This document shows, piece after piece, positions 34,628 through 43,727 of a DNA stretch of 64,000 nt; the stretch's first letter is position 1; the number at the start of each line of letters is the position of its first letter. The notes below the pieces were generated by a model. The model was given only the letters and a program-made list of their open reading frames with translations, searched no databases and was not told the DNA's origin. The DNA is from Mycobacterium barrassiae (GTDB lineage Bacteria; Actinomycetota; Actinomycetes; Mycobacteriales; Mycobacteriaceae). The DNA is taken from contig NZ_JACKUK010000027.1 of the NCBI RefSeq assembly GCF_025822765.1, forward strand, positions 328,148 through 392,147. The letters are read 5' to 3'. Both the position numbers and the translations under genes were made by a program.

Positions 34628-35416
34628 ATGTTCACGCACATGGCCGCCGACGCCGGGGTTGCGCACATCGCGACCGCCGATGGCCGTCGACTGGCGTATC
34701 TGCAGGTCGGCGACCCTGACGGCCCGCTCGTGATCCACAACCACGGCGGTCCGAGCAGTCGGCTCGAGGTGCGTCTGCTCGAAGGCTCGGCCACCAGGAA
34801 CGGGATCAGGCTGATCGGCGTCGACCGGCCCGGCATGGGACAGTCGAGCCCCCAGAAGGCGCAATCTTATTCGGGCTGGGCCGACGACCTGGTCGCGATC
34901 GCCGACGCACTGGGCTTCCGCGAATTCGGTGTGACCGGCTGGTCGGAGGGCGGCCCGTGGGCGCTGGCCGCGGCCGCCTACATCGATCCCGACCGGCTGC
35001 GCCACGTCAGCAGCATCGCGCCGGGCAGCTACGGGGCGTTCGGCGACAACTCTGCGGCGCAATACCTTTCGAAGATCGACGCCCTGGGAGGAACCCTCGC
35101 ACTGATCCAGCGACCCGATATCGGAACCGCCTTCGGCGAAAGCGTGGCCGAGTGCTTCGCCCATGGCTCGGACGGACTCGTGCGCGACGCCGAACTCCTG
35201 TACCGGCATTGGGCTTTCGACGTCGCGAAGATCGAGCGACCGGTCCATCTGTGGCAGGGACTTGACGACAAGCTGGTACCGGACCCCATCAACAAGGCCG
35301 TCGCCGATGCGATGCCCGGTGCGATCTGGCATCCCGTCGAGGAAGCCGGCCACTTCATCGCCGTCGGCGCGGGAGACGACATCTTCGCCATTGCCGCAGA
35401 GGAATTGCGCGCTTGA
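34628..35416 (+). CDS. Alpha/beta hydrolase
   Basis: 262-aa soluble hydrolase. HG-type oxyanion loop HNHGGPSSRLEVRLL, then GVDRPGMGQS, nucleophile elbow VTGWSEGGPWALA, Asp near LWQGLDDKLVP, and the His in VEEAGHFIAVG, so the triad is complete. Substrate unknown. Its last codons overlap the TTG start of the sensor-kinase gene by four bases, so it is cotranscribed with the two-component system and perhaps supplies or senses a dicarboxylate ester. That link is inferred. Confidence 0.88.
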   Translation: MFTHMAADAGVAHIATADGRRLAYLQVGDPDGPLVIHNHGGPSSRLEVRLLEGSATRNGIRLIGVDRPGMGQSSPQKAQSYSGWADDLVAIADALGFREFGVTGWSEGGPWALAAAAYIDPDRLRHVSSIAPGSYGAFGDNSAAQYLSKIDALGGTLALIQRPDIGTAFGESVAECFAHGSDGLVRDAELLYRHWAFDVAKIERPVHLWQGLDDKLVPDPINKAVADAMPGAIWHPVEEAGHFIAVGAGDDIFAIAAEELRA

Positions 35417-36954
35417 CCCGCGTATGGCCCCGATCGCTGGCCGGTCAAGCGATCGCCCTGCAGATCATCGTCGTCGCGGTGGTCGTGCTGGCGGGCAGCG
35501 CGCTGGCCCTGTTCGACGCCCGTCGCGACGGCGATGAGGCGGCACGCCAGCAGGTCATCGGTATCGCCACCGCCCTGGCCGACTCGCCGTCGACCGCCCA
35601 GGCGATCGAATCCGGCAGGGCCACCCAGATTCTGCAGCCGGTCACCGAAGCCGTCCGCAGGCACGCCGACATCGCCTTCATCACGATCATGGCGCCCGAC
35701 CGGACCAGGTTCACCCATACCGACCCGACGCAGATCGGCGGCAAGTACATCGGCACCATCGAGCCCGCACTGCGTGGCGAAACGTTCACCGAGGTCAACA
35801 CGGGCACGCTGGGCCCGTCGATTCGCGCCGTCGCACCGGTACGCAACCAATCGGGCACGATCGTCGGTCTGGTGTCGGCGGGCATCCTGCAGACCAGCGT
35901 GGCCGACCGGTGGCGTTCACAGTGGCCGACTATCGCCGCGGTAAGCGCTGCGGCACTTGCTATTTCGCTGCTGGGTGTCTGGCTGATCCGACGGCGTCTG
36001 TTGCGGCAGACGCATGGACTGCGCCCCGACGAGCTACGCGTCATGTACGAGCATCACGACGCGATCCTGCATTCGGTGTCCGAGGGCCTGATCGTTTTGG
36101 ACCGCAACGGTGTGGCTCTTGTCAACGACGAGGCGCGTCGGTTGCTTGCCCTGCCGCCGGGGCCGGTCGACCGCGAAGACCTGCCCGGGTTCCTGCGCAC
36201 CTACGACCCCGGTGCCCGCGACGAGGTGCACGTCACCGCCGACCGCGTGCTGGTGGTGAACCGGTCCCGTGTCGCCGACACGCACCCCACGGAGGTCGTC
36301 ACGATCCGCGACCGCACCGAATTACAGGGCGCGCTGGGCGAACTCGGATCGCTGAAGGTGCTCACCGACAGCCTGCGGGCCCAGGCGCACGAAGCCGCCA
36401 ACAAGCTACACACCATCGTCACGATGGTCGAGATGGGCCGGCCGGACGATGCGGTGCGCTTCGCCACCGAGGAGCTCGCACTGTCCCAGCAGCTCGTCGA
36501 CAGGCTGTCCAGTGCCGTCGGCGAACCCGCGCTCGTCGCACTTCTGCTCGGAAAGACCGCCCAGGCCGACGAGCGCGGCATCGAGCTGACCATCACCGAG
36601 GACACCCACCTGCCGTCGAACTCCGACGAGGTACCGCTGACCGGCCAGGAGATGGTCACGGTGGTCGGCAATCTCATCGACAATGCCATGGACGCATGCG
36701 ACCGCGACGATCCGTGGGTCGAGGTCACCGTGCAGATGGTGGACGGCACACTCACATTGCGCGTCGCCGACAGCGGACCGGGCATGGATGCCGACACCTT
36801 CGAAAAGGCCATGCAGCGTGGATATTCCACGAAAGGCAACTCGGATCATCACGGCCTCGGCCTAGCGTTGGTCAGCCAGGTCGTCAAGCGCCACAACGGC
36901 ACGCTGAGCACCGACATCACCTACGGGTCGGTCGTGACGGTGACGGTCTCATGA
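35413..36954 (+). CDS. Sensor histidine kinase, DcuS/CitA type
   Basis: 513-aa membrane kinase. TM1 lies at about 12-32 and TM2 at about 172-190, enclosing a periplasmic PAS/sCache domain (ADIAFITIMAPDRTRFTHTD, IGGKYIGTIEPALRGE) like those that bind citrate or C4-dicarboxylates. A cytosolic PAS follows at about 210-290. The H-box AQAHEAANKLHTIVTMVEMG has the phosphorylated His at about 326. The ATP domain has NLIDNAMDAC, DSGPGMDADTF and HHGLGLALV. The start is the TTG at 35413, coupled to the hydrolase stop. It likely senses dicarboxylates to control the adjacent dctA. Confidence 0.93.
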   Translation: MTRVWPRSLAGQAIALQIIVVAVVVLAGSALALFDARRDGDEAARQQVIGIATALADSPSTAQAIESGRATQILQPVTEAVRRHADIAFITIMAPDRTRFTHTDPTQIGGKYIGTIEPALRGETFTEVNTGTLGPSIRAVAPVRNQSGTIVGLVSAGILQTSVADRWRSQWPTIAAVSAAALAISLLGVWLIRRRLLRQTHGLRPDELRVMYEHHDAILHSVSEGLIVLDRNGVALVNDEARRLLALPPGPVDREDLPGFLRTYDPGARDEVHVTADRVLVVNRSRVADTHPTEVVTIRDRTELQGALGELGSLKVLTDSLRAQAHEAANKLHTIVTMVEMGRPDDAVRFATEELALSQQLVDRLSSAVGEPALVALLLGKTAQADERGIELTITEDTHLPSNSDEVPLTGQEMVTVVGNLIDNAMDACDRDDPWVEVTVQMVDGTLTLRVADSGPGMDADTFEKAMQRGYSTKGNSDHHGLGLALVSQVVKRHNGTLSTDITYGSVVTVTVS

Positions 36955-37637
36955 TCAACGTACTCATCGTCGAAGACGAGCCGTTGATCGCAGAGGCCCA
37001 CCGGACGTATCTCGGTCGGCTGCAGGGCTTCTCGGTGGCCGGCATCGCCCACACCGCCGGCGACGCCATGCGCATCGCCGCGGAAGCCAGCGCCACCGAC
37101 TCGCCGATCGACTTGGTGCTCTTGGACATCGGGCTGCCCGACGCCAGCGGAATCACCCTGGCGTCTGGGCTGTCCGGCTTGCGGCCGACCCCTGACATCA
37201 TCGCGATCACCTCCGAGCGCGATCTCGAGATGGTGCGTGCGGCGGTCGGACACGGAGCACTGGCGTACCTGTTGAAGCCGTTCACGTTCGCGGCGTTCCG
37301 GGACCGGCTGGATCGCTACCGCCGCTACCGCGAAGCCCTGCCTGCCGGAACCGATGCCGCCAGCCAGGCCGAGGTCGACCGTGCGCTTGCCGAACTGCGG
37401 GTGATCGACCGAACCACGGCGCCCAAAGGTGCTGCACCGGACACCAACGACGAAATCGCCCGAGCGGTAAGGGATTCCGTCGACGGCGTCACCGCGGATG
37501 CTGTCGCCAAGCAGGTGGGCGTGTCACGGGTGACGGCGTGGCGGTACCTCGAACGGCTCGCCGATGACGGGACGGTCACCCGTCATACGGACTACGGCAA
37601 GGCCGGACGGCCCAAAATCCGCTATCAGTGGCGCTGA
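36951..37637 (+). CDS. Response regulator, DcuR/CitB type
   Basis: 228-aa regulator. The receiver has VEDEPLIAEAHR, the phospho-acceptor Asp59 in LVLLDIGLPDASG, TSERD, and the Lys in AYLLKPFTF. The C-terminal helix-turn-helix (GVTADAVAKQVGVSRVTAWRYLERL) resembles that of CitB/DcuR. The ATG overlaps the kinase stop by four bases (ATGA). Expected target: the divergent dctA-hydrolase intergenic region. Confidence 0.93.
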   Translation: MINVLIVEDEPLIAEAHRTYLGRLQGFSVAGIAHTAGDAMRIAAEASATDSPIDLVLLDIGLPDASGITLASGLSGLRPTPDIIAITSERDLEMVRAAVGHGALAYLLKPFTFAAFRDRLDRYRRYREALPAGTDAASQAEVDRALAELRVIDRTTAPKGAAPDTNDEIARAVRDSVDGVTADAVAKQVGVSRVTAWRYLERLADDGTVTRHTDYGKAGRPKIRYQWR

Positions 37638-37645
37638 CTTTGTCG

Positions 37646-37707
37646 CGCGAGCAGACACAAATGTCACGCGACACGCCGCAGAACAGACCCTTTTGCGTCT
37701 GCTCGCG
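37646..37707. repeat. Inverted repeat between convergent genes
   Basis: CGCGAGCAGACACAAA (37646-37661) pairs with TTTTGCGTCTGCTCGCG (37691-37707) with one mismatch; the loop is 29 bases. It lies between the regulator gene and the convergent beta-propeller gene, and may be a two-way terminator. Confidence 0.7.
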
Positions 37708-37725
37708 GGCCTAAGGGGCCCGGGC

Positions 37726-38778
37726 CTAGACGGTGACCGGCTCGCGCTCGTCGACCTGGGCCGCGTAGATCGGATCGGTCTCGACGAACTGCGAGTACAG
37801 AAGCGGCGTGGCCGACGCGACGGACAGCACCGTCAGCCCGCCCGCATAGTCGGCCACGTACAGCCGACCCGCCTCGGAATCGACTGCGACACAAGAGGGC
37901 CGAGCGTCGACCTTGATCTTGTTGACGATCTTCATCGTCAGAGTGCAGAGCACAGTGACGTTGTCGTAGTCGACGATGTAGGCACGCGTCCTGTCGGCGC
38001 TGACCGCCATCTGGGTCGGAGTGCCGACACCGAGCTCGACGCTGCCGGTGATCACACCGGTCGAGAGGTCGACGGCCTCGACGGCGCCACCCCGCGCGCG
38101 GTCCGAAACCAGGACATAGGCGATGCCGTCGGCAATCGCGATGTCGCGGATCGGCGAGCCGAGTGCGACCGTGCGCACGACCTTCGCACTGTCGGCGTCA
38201 ACCACGACGAGCGCGCTGCCATCCATGTCGGTGGTGCCCACGTACAACCGCTTCCCGGCGGCATCCATCCGGACGGCGTCGATACCGATACCCGCGCCGG
38301 TCGCGATGTCGATGGTGCTCACGCGCTGGGCCGTCGTATCGATCACGACGACGTCCGCAGAGCCGTCGCCCGTCCGCGCCGCGAAAACGCGCTTCCCGTC
38401 CGGGCTGGCGGCCAGTGCCGTCACGCTGAAGGCGAGCGAGTAGGTCGCGACCACCGTCTGCGTGACGGTGTCGACCACCGCGATCGCGTCGGAATTCGCC
38501 GACGTGGTGCTGACGTAGGCGCGACCGTCCGCGACAACGACGGCGAACGGCTCGCCCGGAACCGCCACAACGCCTGCCACGGCGAGAGTGCCGGGATACA
38601 GCAGCGTCACGGTGTCGTCCCCGTGATTGGTGACCACGATCGTGCCGTCATCGGCGGTGGCGATGTCTCCGATCGGGCCGCGGCCCACCTCGGCGGCACC
38701 CATCCGGGCGACGTCGGCATACGCCTCGTCACTCACTCCTGCCACAGGAGCCTTCTTGGGCATCAAAAAGTTAGCCAT
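37726..38778 (-). CDS. YVTN/YncE-type beta-propeller protein
   Basis: 350-aa protein of about seven repeats with the YVTN pattern: GTIVVTNHGDDTVTLLYPGT, GRAYVSTTSANSDAIAVVDT, KRVFAARTGDGSADVVVID, KRLYVGTTDMDGSALVVVD, and RLYVADYAGGLTVLS. No signal peptide is visible: the N-terminus is MANFLMPKKAPVAGVSDEAY. Such propellers bind partners or substrates; function here is unknown. The ATG at 38778 has GGAGG upstream. No enzyme partner lies beside it. Confidence 0.85.
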   Translation of the reverse strand: MANFLMPKKAPVAGVSDEAYADVARMGAAEVGRGPIGDIATADDGTIVVTNHGDDTVTLLYPGTLAVAGVVAVPGEPFAVVVADGRAYVSTTSANSDAIAVVDTVTQTVVATYSLAFSVTALAASPDGKRVFAARTGDGSADVVVIDTTAQRVSTIDIATGAGIGIDAVRMDAAGKRLYVGTTDMDGSALVVVDADSAKVVRTVALGSPIRDIAIADGIAYVLVSDRARGGAVEAVDLSTGVITGSVELGVGTPTQMAVSADRTRAYIVDYDNVTVLCTLTMKIVNKIKVDARPSCVAVDSEAGRLYVADYAGGLTVLSVASATPLLYSQFVETDPIYAAQVDEREPVTV

Positions 38779-39253
38779 TTCACCGGTACCTCCGCCGGTT
38801 TGGCGTTCACCGGCTCTAGATTCCACGTCTGCATACGCCCTCGGGGGCGCAATCTGTACCGAGTGTAGCGACGAAAATCAGTCCTCCGACGCGTCGCGAA
38901 CATACGTCTATCACAACGCACGGAAACCTCTCAGACACCGCTTAGAAAACAATTCGTTACGCAGTCGTGACCTATGGCTGGCGACCGAATTCAACCCGTT
39001 GAACAGCCCTGACAGCTCTGTGGCAACCCCTCGTCGCGAGCTCCATTAGTTCGCCTCGGTAACGGTCTCTTAGGTTGAGGCGCGAAATTGAGCCGTAAAT
39101 CACAGGAAGACACGCCAGCAAACTTCCCGGGATCGCTTCCACGACGAAATCCGCGCCGAGCGGTAGGCAGATATCCGATTCGGTGATGGGCGACGTGCGG
39201 GTTCGCTGTTCGCTAGCTTGCCGGTCGCGAGTGACGCGACGATTCCGGCTGCG
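38779..39253. other. Non-coding region, 475 bp
   Basis: Separates the propeller gene and the anti-sigma gene, both on the minus strand. It is noticeably richer in A/T than its surroundings, and I see no open frame with coding character, strong hairpin, or known motif in it. It should hold the propeller promoter. Confidence 0.5.
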
Positions 39254-39709
39254 TCACACGGACGCGAAGGCCTTGCTACGCACGAGGGCGCAATCGCCGA
39301 AGCGCATCTGTACATGCGTGCCGTTCGGCGAAGGGGAAATGGTGGTGTCATCCGCGAGTGCCCGCATCAATGGGATACCGCGGCCCCGGGTGTTCGGTTG
39401 GGCGGCGGAATCCACATGTCGCCAGGTCCCATGGTCGAACACATCGACGACCAGAGAGCGGTTGGCCTCGTCGAAATGGACGTTGAGCCCCATCGTCCCC
39501 CGCTTTCCGCGGTAGGCGAACTCGGCGGCGTTGGTCAATGCTTCGTTCACCGCAAGCAGGATGTCGTTGAGCTTGTCAACGTCGAGCGTGACGTGCGATC
39601 GCAGCCACTGAGAGAGTTCGTGCCGTAACCGGGCCACGGAATGCGCATCCGCCGCATCGATACGGGCGAAGTCAGCATCCACGTCGTCGGAGAAAGGCTG
39701 GTCGGTCAT
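39254..39709 (-). CDS. Anti-sigma factor, RsbW/SpoIIAB-type ATPase
   Basis: 151-aa GHKL-fold serine kinase/anti-sigma protein. The N-box is ILLAVNEALTNAAEFAY and the G-box region VVDVFDHGTWRHVDSAA, then RGRGIPLMRALADDT. It would bind a SigF/SigB-type sigma factor and phosphorylate the STAS protein encoded 32 bases upstream. No sigma gene lies in the window, so its target is elsewhere. Confidence 0.88.
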   Translation of the reverse strand: MTDQPFSDDVDADFARIDAADAHSVARLRHELSQWLRSHVTLDVDKLNDILLAVNEALTNAAEFAYRGKRGTMGLNVHFDEANRSLVVDVFDHGTWRHVDSAAQPNTRGRGIPLMRALADDTTISPSPNGTHVQMRFGDCALVRSKAFASV

Positions 39710-39741
39710 GGTGCCCGTTGGATACCCCTAAGGGCCAAGGC

Positions 39742-40089
39742 TCATGCAGTGAGGTTCTCCACAGCCTCATCCAGTGACGAGAACAGGTCGATCAGATCCG
39801 CGATCCCCGTGATCTTCAGCGGCCGACTGGTCGCCGATCCTTCGGCGACGACGGCGAACCGGGTCTCCGTCCCGCCCGTCTGGTTATGCGCCTCCATCAG
39901 CACCTGCATGCCGGCCGACCCCAGGAATTCGACGTCGGTGAGGTCGACGATCAACCCGGCGGGGTTCTGGCTCAACGCGGACTGAACGGCGTCCCTCAGC
40001 TGGGGCGCCGTGAGCATGTCGAGTTCTCCGGACGCGGAAACGACCGCGACACGATCGACCCACTTCTCACTACAAAGCTGCTCGTCCAA
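39742..40089 (-). CDS. STAS-domain anti-anti-sigma factor
   Basis: 115-aa SpoIIAA/RsbV-type protein. The phosphorylated Ser is in DLTDVEFLGSAGMQVLMEA (Ser58). The start is a TTG at 40089 with GAGGTGAGG just upstream. The downstream anti-sigma gene is the natural partner; unphosphorylated STAS protein would release the sigma factor. Confidence 0.88.
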   Translation of the reverse strand: MDEQLCSEKWVDRVAVVSASGELDMLTAPQLRDAVQSALSQNPAGLIVDLTDVEFLGSAGMQVLMEAHNQTGGTETRFAVVAEGSATSRPLKITGIADLIDLFSSLDEAVENLTA

Positions 40090-40294
40090 GCCTCACCTCT
40101 TGTTAAGCGACCGGCTCGCGGTCATGGCTAATATCGCAAGGCTGCAGTCTGAACCCGCGCAACAGGCTAGCGAGTTCATCACACCCTTGCATGGGGCGAT
40201 ACTGCTTGTCCTGATCAGGGCATCAGGATATAGGACGGGCCGCACAGGTACCGCATTCCCCTCCTGTAGCCGTGTTGAGCAGGCAACTTGCCGC

Positions 40295-40843
40295 CTAGGC
40301 ATCAGAGGCTTCAGAGTCGTCAGAGCCGTCAGAGTCGTCGGACCGCGGCGCGCCTGCCACCCTACGCTCGCCGCCATTGCGGTCCTGCCAGAGCCGATAC
40401 ACATCGACGGCGTCCTCGCGCGGCTCGTAGCGCATCGGAAGGCGGCGCTGCTCCCACGACTTTGCGAACTCCTGGTAGAAGGTGTCGAGTTCGAAGTACT
40501 TGCGGTCGTCCACGTAATGCGGCTCGTATGCCTCACGGGTGGTCAGGAAGACGACCTCGTCCGGCGAGCAGTAGTACAGCGCACCGAGGCACATCGGGCA
40601 CGGGTGCGCCAACACGTAGATGGTGGCCCCGACCAGGTGCTCGGTACCGACGCGCCGGCATGCCTCACGGATGGCCAGGATCTCGGCGTGGGCAGTCGGG
40701 TCGGTTGTCTGTGCGACGAGATTCGGGCTCTCGGCGAGGACTTCGCCGTCCCGCACGATGACCGTGGCGAAGGGGCGGCCGCCGGCCACGACATTGTTTC
40801 GGGCGAGCTCTATCGTGCGCTGCACAAAATCGGCCACGACCAC
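40295..40843 (-). CDS. Cytidine/guanine deaminase-family protein
   Basis: 182-aa zinc deaminase of the CMP/dCMP type, closest to guanine or tRNA-adenosine deaminases. The zinc site is PTAHAEILAIRE (His52, Glu54) and LAHPCPMCLGALYY (Cys82, Cys85). After about residue 150 there is an acidic Ser/Asp tail (RSDDSDGSDDSEASDA). GTG starts at 40843 or 40837 are both possible. The substrate is not certain. Confidence 0.87.
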   Translation of the reverse strand: MVVADFVQRTIELARNNVVAGGRPFATVIVRDGEVLAESPNLVAQTTDPTAHAEILAIREACRRVGTEHLVGATIYVLAHPCPMCLGALYYCSPDEVVFLTTREAYEPHYVDDRKYFELDTFYQEFAKSWEQRRLPMRYEPREDAVDVYRLWQDRNGGERRVAGAPRSDDSDGSDDSEASDA

Positions 40844-40858
40844 CGAATATAGCCAGTA

Positions 40859-42202
40859 TCAGCGCCGCAGATCAGGCGACATGCGCTCGCGCAGCGAGTC
40901 GTAGATGGGCGGTGACCCGGTGAGATTGGCGACGAGCACCGCGGCGGCGGTCGCGGCGAGCATCGGGATGGCGGCCGAGGTGGTGGCCGTCATCTCGATG
41001 ACGATGACGATGCCCGTGACGGGCGCCCGCACCGTCGCCCCGAAGAACGCCGCCATGCCGACGAGCGCCATCGGGATGGCCAGAGAGGTCGCGCCACCGG
41101 GCCACACGGCGTCGAAAGCCCCGACGAACAGCAGTCCCCAGAGCGCGCCGACCGCGAGTAGCGGTGCGAACAGGCCACCCGGCACCGCCGCGGCATACGA
41201 CAACGGGCCTGCGACGAAGCGCACCGCAAGAACTCCGAGGACGACCGGAAGAACGAAGTCCTGCCCGGCGAGGATCATCTGCGTCAACGCGTCGCCGCCT
41301 CCGACCGCGTGCGGGTAGACGAACATCGCCAGGCCGATGACGGCGCCGATCATGGCCGCTTTCGCGATCGCAGGAATCCGCCGGATTCGCCCGACATGGT
41401 CGAGGAACCACAACAACAGCCGGTTGTACACCGCGCCCAGACATCCGGTGAGCAGACCGAAAACCACGAACAGTGGCAGCCAGTGGAGAGCGGGCGCCCC
41501 GATCACGTCGACGTGGAAGTCCGGATCGTTGCCGAGGAGTACGCGCATACAGCCGACGGCAGCGGCCGCCGCGAACAGAGTGGCCAGCACTGTCTGCAGG
41601 CGGAACGACCTCGTCACCTCTTCCAGGGAGAAGAGCGTGCCCCCGATCGGCGCATTGAATGCGACCGCAAGACCGGCCCCGCCCACGGCGGTCTGCATCA
41701 TCCTGACGTCGGCCTCGCTGAGTTTGATCCGCTTCGCCGCTTCGGTGCCGATCGCTGCGCCCATGTGAACGGTCGGGCCCTCGCGACCGAGGACAAGCCC
41801 CGACCCGATCGACAGCACACCACCGATGAACTTCGCGGGCAGGACTGGGAGCAGCGGAGGATCGGCGTTGCCCCGGTACACGGCCTCCACGTGCTGTATC
41901 CCGCTACCGGCAGCCAGCGGCACCCACCGCACGATCAGGGCTGCGAGCGTCGCCCCCAACGCCGCGACGGCGATGGGCACCAGCCACCCCGGTCCCGGCA
42001 GCCCATGCGCCCAGTCGACGAGGTCGATGCGCAACCGATCGGCGGTCTCCAGGCACCAGCGGAAGGCGCCGCCGATGAAGCCGATCGCGACGCCCGCCAC
42101 GACGGCGGTCACGCAGATGAGCGCCAGTCCGCGGGCGGATTCGCCGGGCGGGTCCGGTTCCGGGTCCGGTGCTGGGTCGTTCACGGCAGCGGAATCGGGC
42201 AT
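40859..42202 (-). CDS. CLC-family chloride channel/antiporter
   Basis: 447-aa CLC protein with about eleven membrane helices. The ion-path motifs are GSGIQHVEAVY, GREGPTVHMGAAIG (gating Glu in GREGP) and GGLFAPLLAVGALWG; the proton-path Glu is in LFSLEEVTRSF, which favours an H+/Cl- antiporter. No cytosolic CBS domains. The ATG at 42202 was chosen because the open frame upstream is not protein-like. It ends 15 bases before the deaminase start. Confidence 0.92.
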   Translation of the reverse strand: MPDSAAVNDPAPDPEPDPPGESARGLALICVTAVVAGVAIGFIGGAFRWCLETADRLRIDLVDWAHGLPGPGWLVPIAVAALGATLAALIVRWVPLAAGSGIQHVEAVYRGNADPPLLPVLPAKFIGGVLSIGSGLVLGREGPTVHMGAAIGTEAAKRIKLSEADVRMMQTAVGGAGLAVAFNAPIGGTLFSLEEVTRSFRLQTVLATLFAAAAAVGCMRVLLGNDPDFHVDVIGAPALHWLPLFVVFGLLTGCLGAVYNRLLLWFLDHVGRIRRIPAIAKAAMIGAVIGLAMFVYPHAVGGGDALTQMILAGQDFVLPVVLGVLAVRFVAGPLSYAAAVPGGLFAPLLAVGALWGLLFVGAFDAVWPGGATSLAIPMALVGMAAFFGATVRAPVTGIVIVIEMTATTSAAIPMLAATAAAVLVANLTGSPPIYDSLRERMSPDLRR

Positions 42203-42388
42203 GGCGTTAGAAAGGGGGAAGGTGCGTGGCCGTCGGTGGTGCGAATGTGCACGACCGGCATCCTCCTTCGGGGGTGGACCGCAGCGACAAGTGCTCAGTC
42301 TCGCAGATCGCGACGCGCCTCGTTGGCACGCCGCGGACCTTCGTTGCGCCCTATGGTGATGCTCAGACTCCGAACGACGGGATGAGCG

Positions 42389-43624
42389 ATGGCGGCAAGA
42401 GCGTTCAGACGGTGCAGGCTTCTCGCGGTGGTGGCGGTACTCGTGTTGGTCGCCGGATGCGGACAGGATTCGACGTCGCAGAGCACGTCGACGAGCGCGC
42501 GAGCGGACAACGGGTTGGACGCCGGAGTCGTGCAGCGGCTCAACGATACGATCAACAAGACGATGGACGAAACGTCGATCCCCGGTGCGATCGTGGGCAT
42601 CTGGGGTCCCGACGGGGATTTCGTGCAGACGTTCGGCGTCGCCGACCAGGCCGGCGGGGAACCGATGAAGACGGACTTCTACCACCGGATCGGTAGTCAG
42701 ACAAAGACATTCACCGTGACGGGCGTGCTGCAGCTGGCAGATCAGGGCAAGCTCGGGCTCGACGATCCCATCTCGAAATTCGTCGACGGCGTCCCCGAGG
42801 GCGACACGATCACACTGAGGCAGCTCGCGCGCATGCAGAGCGGGCTGCCTAACTACTCCTCGACGAGCGCCTTCCAGCAGGCGTTCTTCGAGGACCCGTT
42901 CCAGAACTTCACGCCGCAACAGCTGCTCGACTACGCATTCGCCGAACCGATGGAGTTCCCGCCCGGCGAGGGCTTCCTGTACTGCAACACCAACACCGTT
43001 CTGCTCGGCCTGGTCGTGGAGAAGGTCAGCGGGCAATCGCTGCCGGATTACATCCGCGAGCACATCTCTCAGCCGTTGGATATGGGGCACACCAGCTTTC
43101 CGACGACCAACGCGTTCCCGAAGCCGCACGCGCAGGGTTACACCACGCAGGACGCCGACAATGCGGTGACGACGGCCACCGACTGGAATCCGTCATGGGG
43201 GTGGGCCGCAGGCGCGATGATCTCCACCCTCGAGGACATGCACATCTGGGTGCCTGCACTGGCGACCGGAAAGCTTTTGACGCCGGAGATGCAGGCGCAG
43301 CGGCTGCAGACCGTCACTCCCCCAGGCACGCCGCCCGGCGACGGCTACGGGGTGGGAATCTTCAACCTCGGCGGCTGGATCGGACACAACGGCAGCCTGC
43401 CCGGCTACCAGACCGTCGGTGTATACCTCCCGGAAAAGCAAACGACGCTAGTGATTTTCACCAACACCGACATCGAATATCAGGACCAGGAACCGAGCAC
43501 TCTGCTGGCCAAGGCGATCACCGAGATCATCACTCCGGACAACGTCTACACAATGGGCGAGGCGGTTCAGCCGCCCGATGTGACGCCACCGCCGTCCGCG
43601 CCGACGACCACCAAGCCGCGGTGA
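42389..43624 (+). CDS. Serine hydrolase lipoprotein, class C beta-lactamase / DD-peptidase family
   Basis: 411-aa lipoprotein. The lipobox ends LVAGC with Cys24. A Ser/Thr linker leads to the penicillin-binding fold: SxxK is RIGSQTKTFTV (Ser103, Lys106), YxN is LYCNTN (Tyr198, Asn200), and the third motif is GHNGSLPG. The C-terminus is Pro/Thr-rich. It may be a D-Ala-D-Ala carboxypeptidase, esterase, or lactamase; substrate unknown. Confidence 0.9.
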   Translation: MAARAFRRCRLLAVVAVLVLVAGCGQDSTSQSTSTSARADNGLDAGVVQRLNDTINKTMDETSIPGAIVGIWGPDGDFVQTFGVADQAGGEPMKTDFYHRIGSQTKTFTVTGVLQLADQGKLGLDDPISKFVDGVPEGDTITLRQLARMQSGLPNYSSTSAFQQAFFEDPFQNFTPQQLLDYAFAEPMEFPPGEGFLYCNTNTVLLGLVVEKVSGQSLPDYIREHISQPLDMGHTSFPTTNAFPKPHAQGYTTQDADNAVTTATDWNPSWGWAAGAMISTLEDMHIWVPALATGKLLTPEMQAQRLQTVTPPGTPPGDGYGVGIFNLGGWIGHNGSLPGYQTVGVYLPEKQTTLVIFTNTDIEYQDQEPSTLLAKAITEIITPDNVYTMGEAVQPPDVTPPPSAPTTTKPR

Positions 43625-43686
43625 TCGTCGGCTGACTGGCGCTCCAAGAAATTTCCAAGAGCCGCGCGCGAATCTGCTGTCAGCAG

Positions 43687-43719
43687 GTGCGGGGACCTTA
43701 CCCGACGAGGCCCCCGCAC
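43687..43719. terminator. Hairpin between convergent genes
   Basis: GTGCGGGG (43687-43694) pairs with CCCCGCAC (43712-43719) between the lipoprotein gene and the convergent membrane gene. A likely shared terminator; no T-run. Confidence 0.5.
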
Positions 43720-43727
43720 TTGCTTCC

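Noticed and set aside
34544-35353. N-terminal extension of DctA antisense to the hydrolase gene
   Set aside because: Not membrane-like and antisense to a complete hydrolase; the ATG at 34543 has a good RBS and a natural SDF-family start.
35910-36950. Possible N-terminal extension of the response regulator through the kinase gene
   Set aside because: The upstream part is out of frame with the kinase and Arg-rich; the ATG at 36951 overlaps the kinase stop codon and starts directly at the receiver domain.
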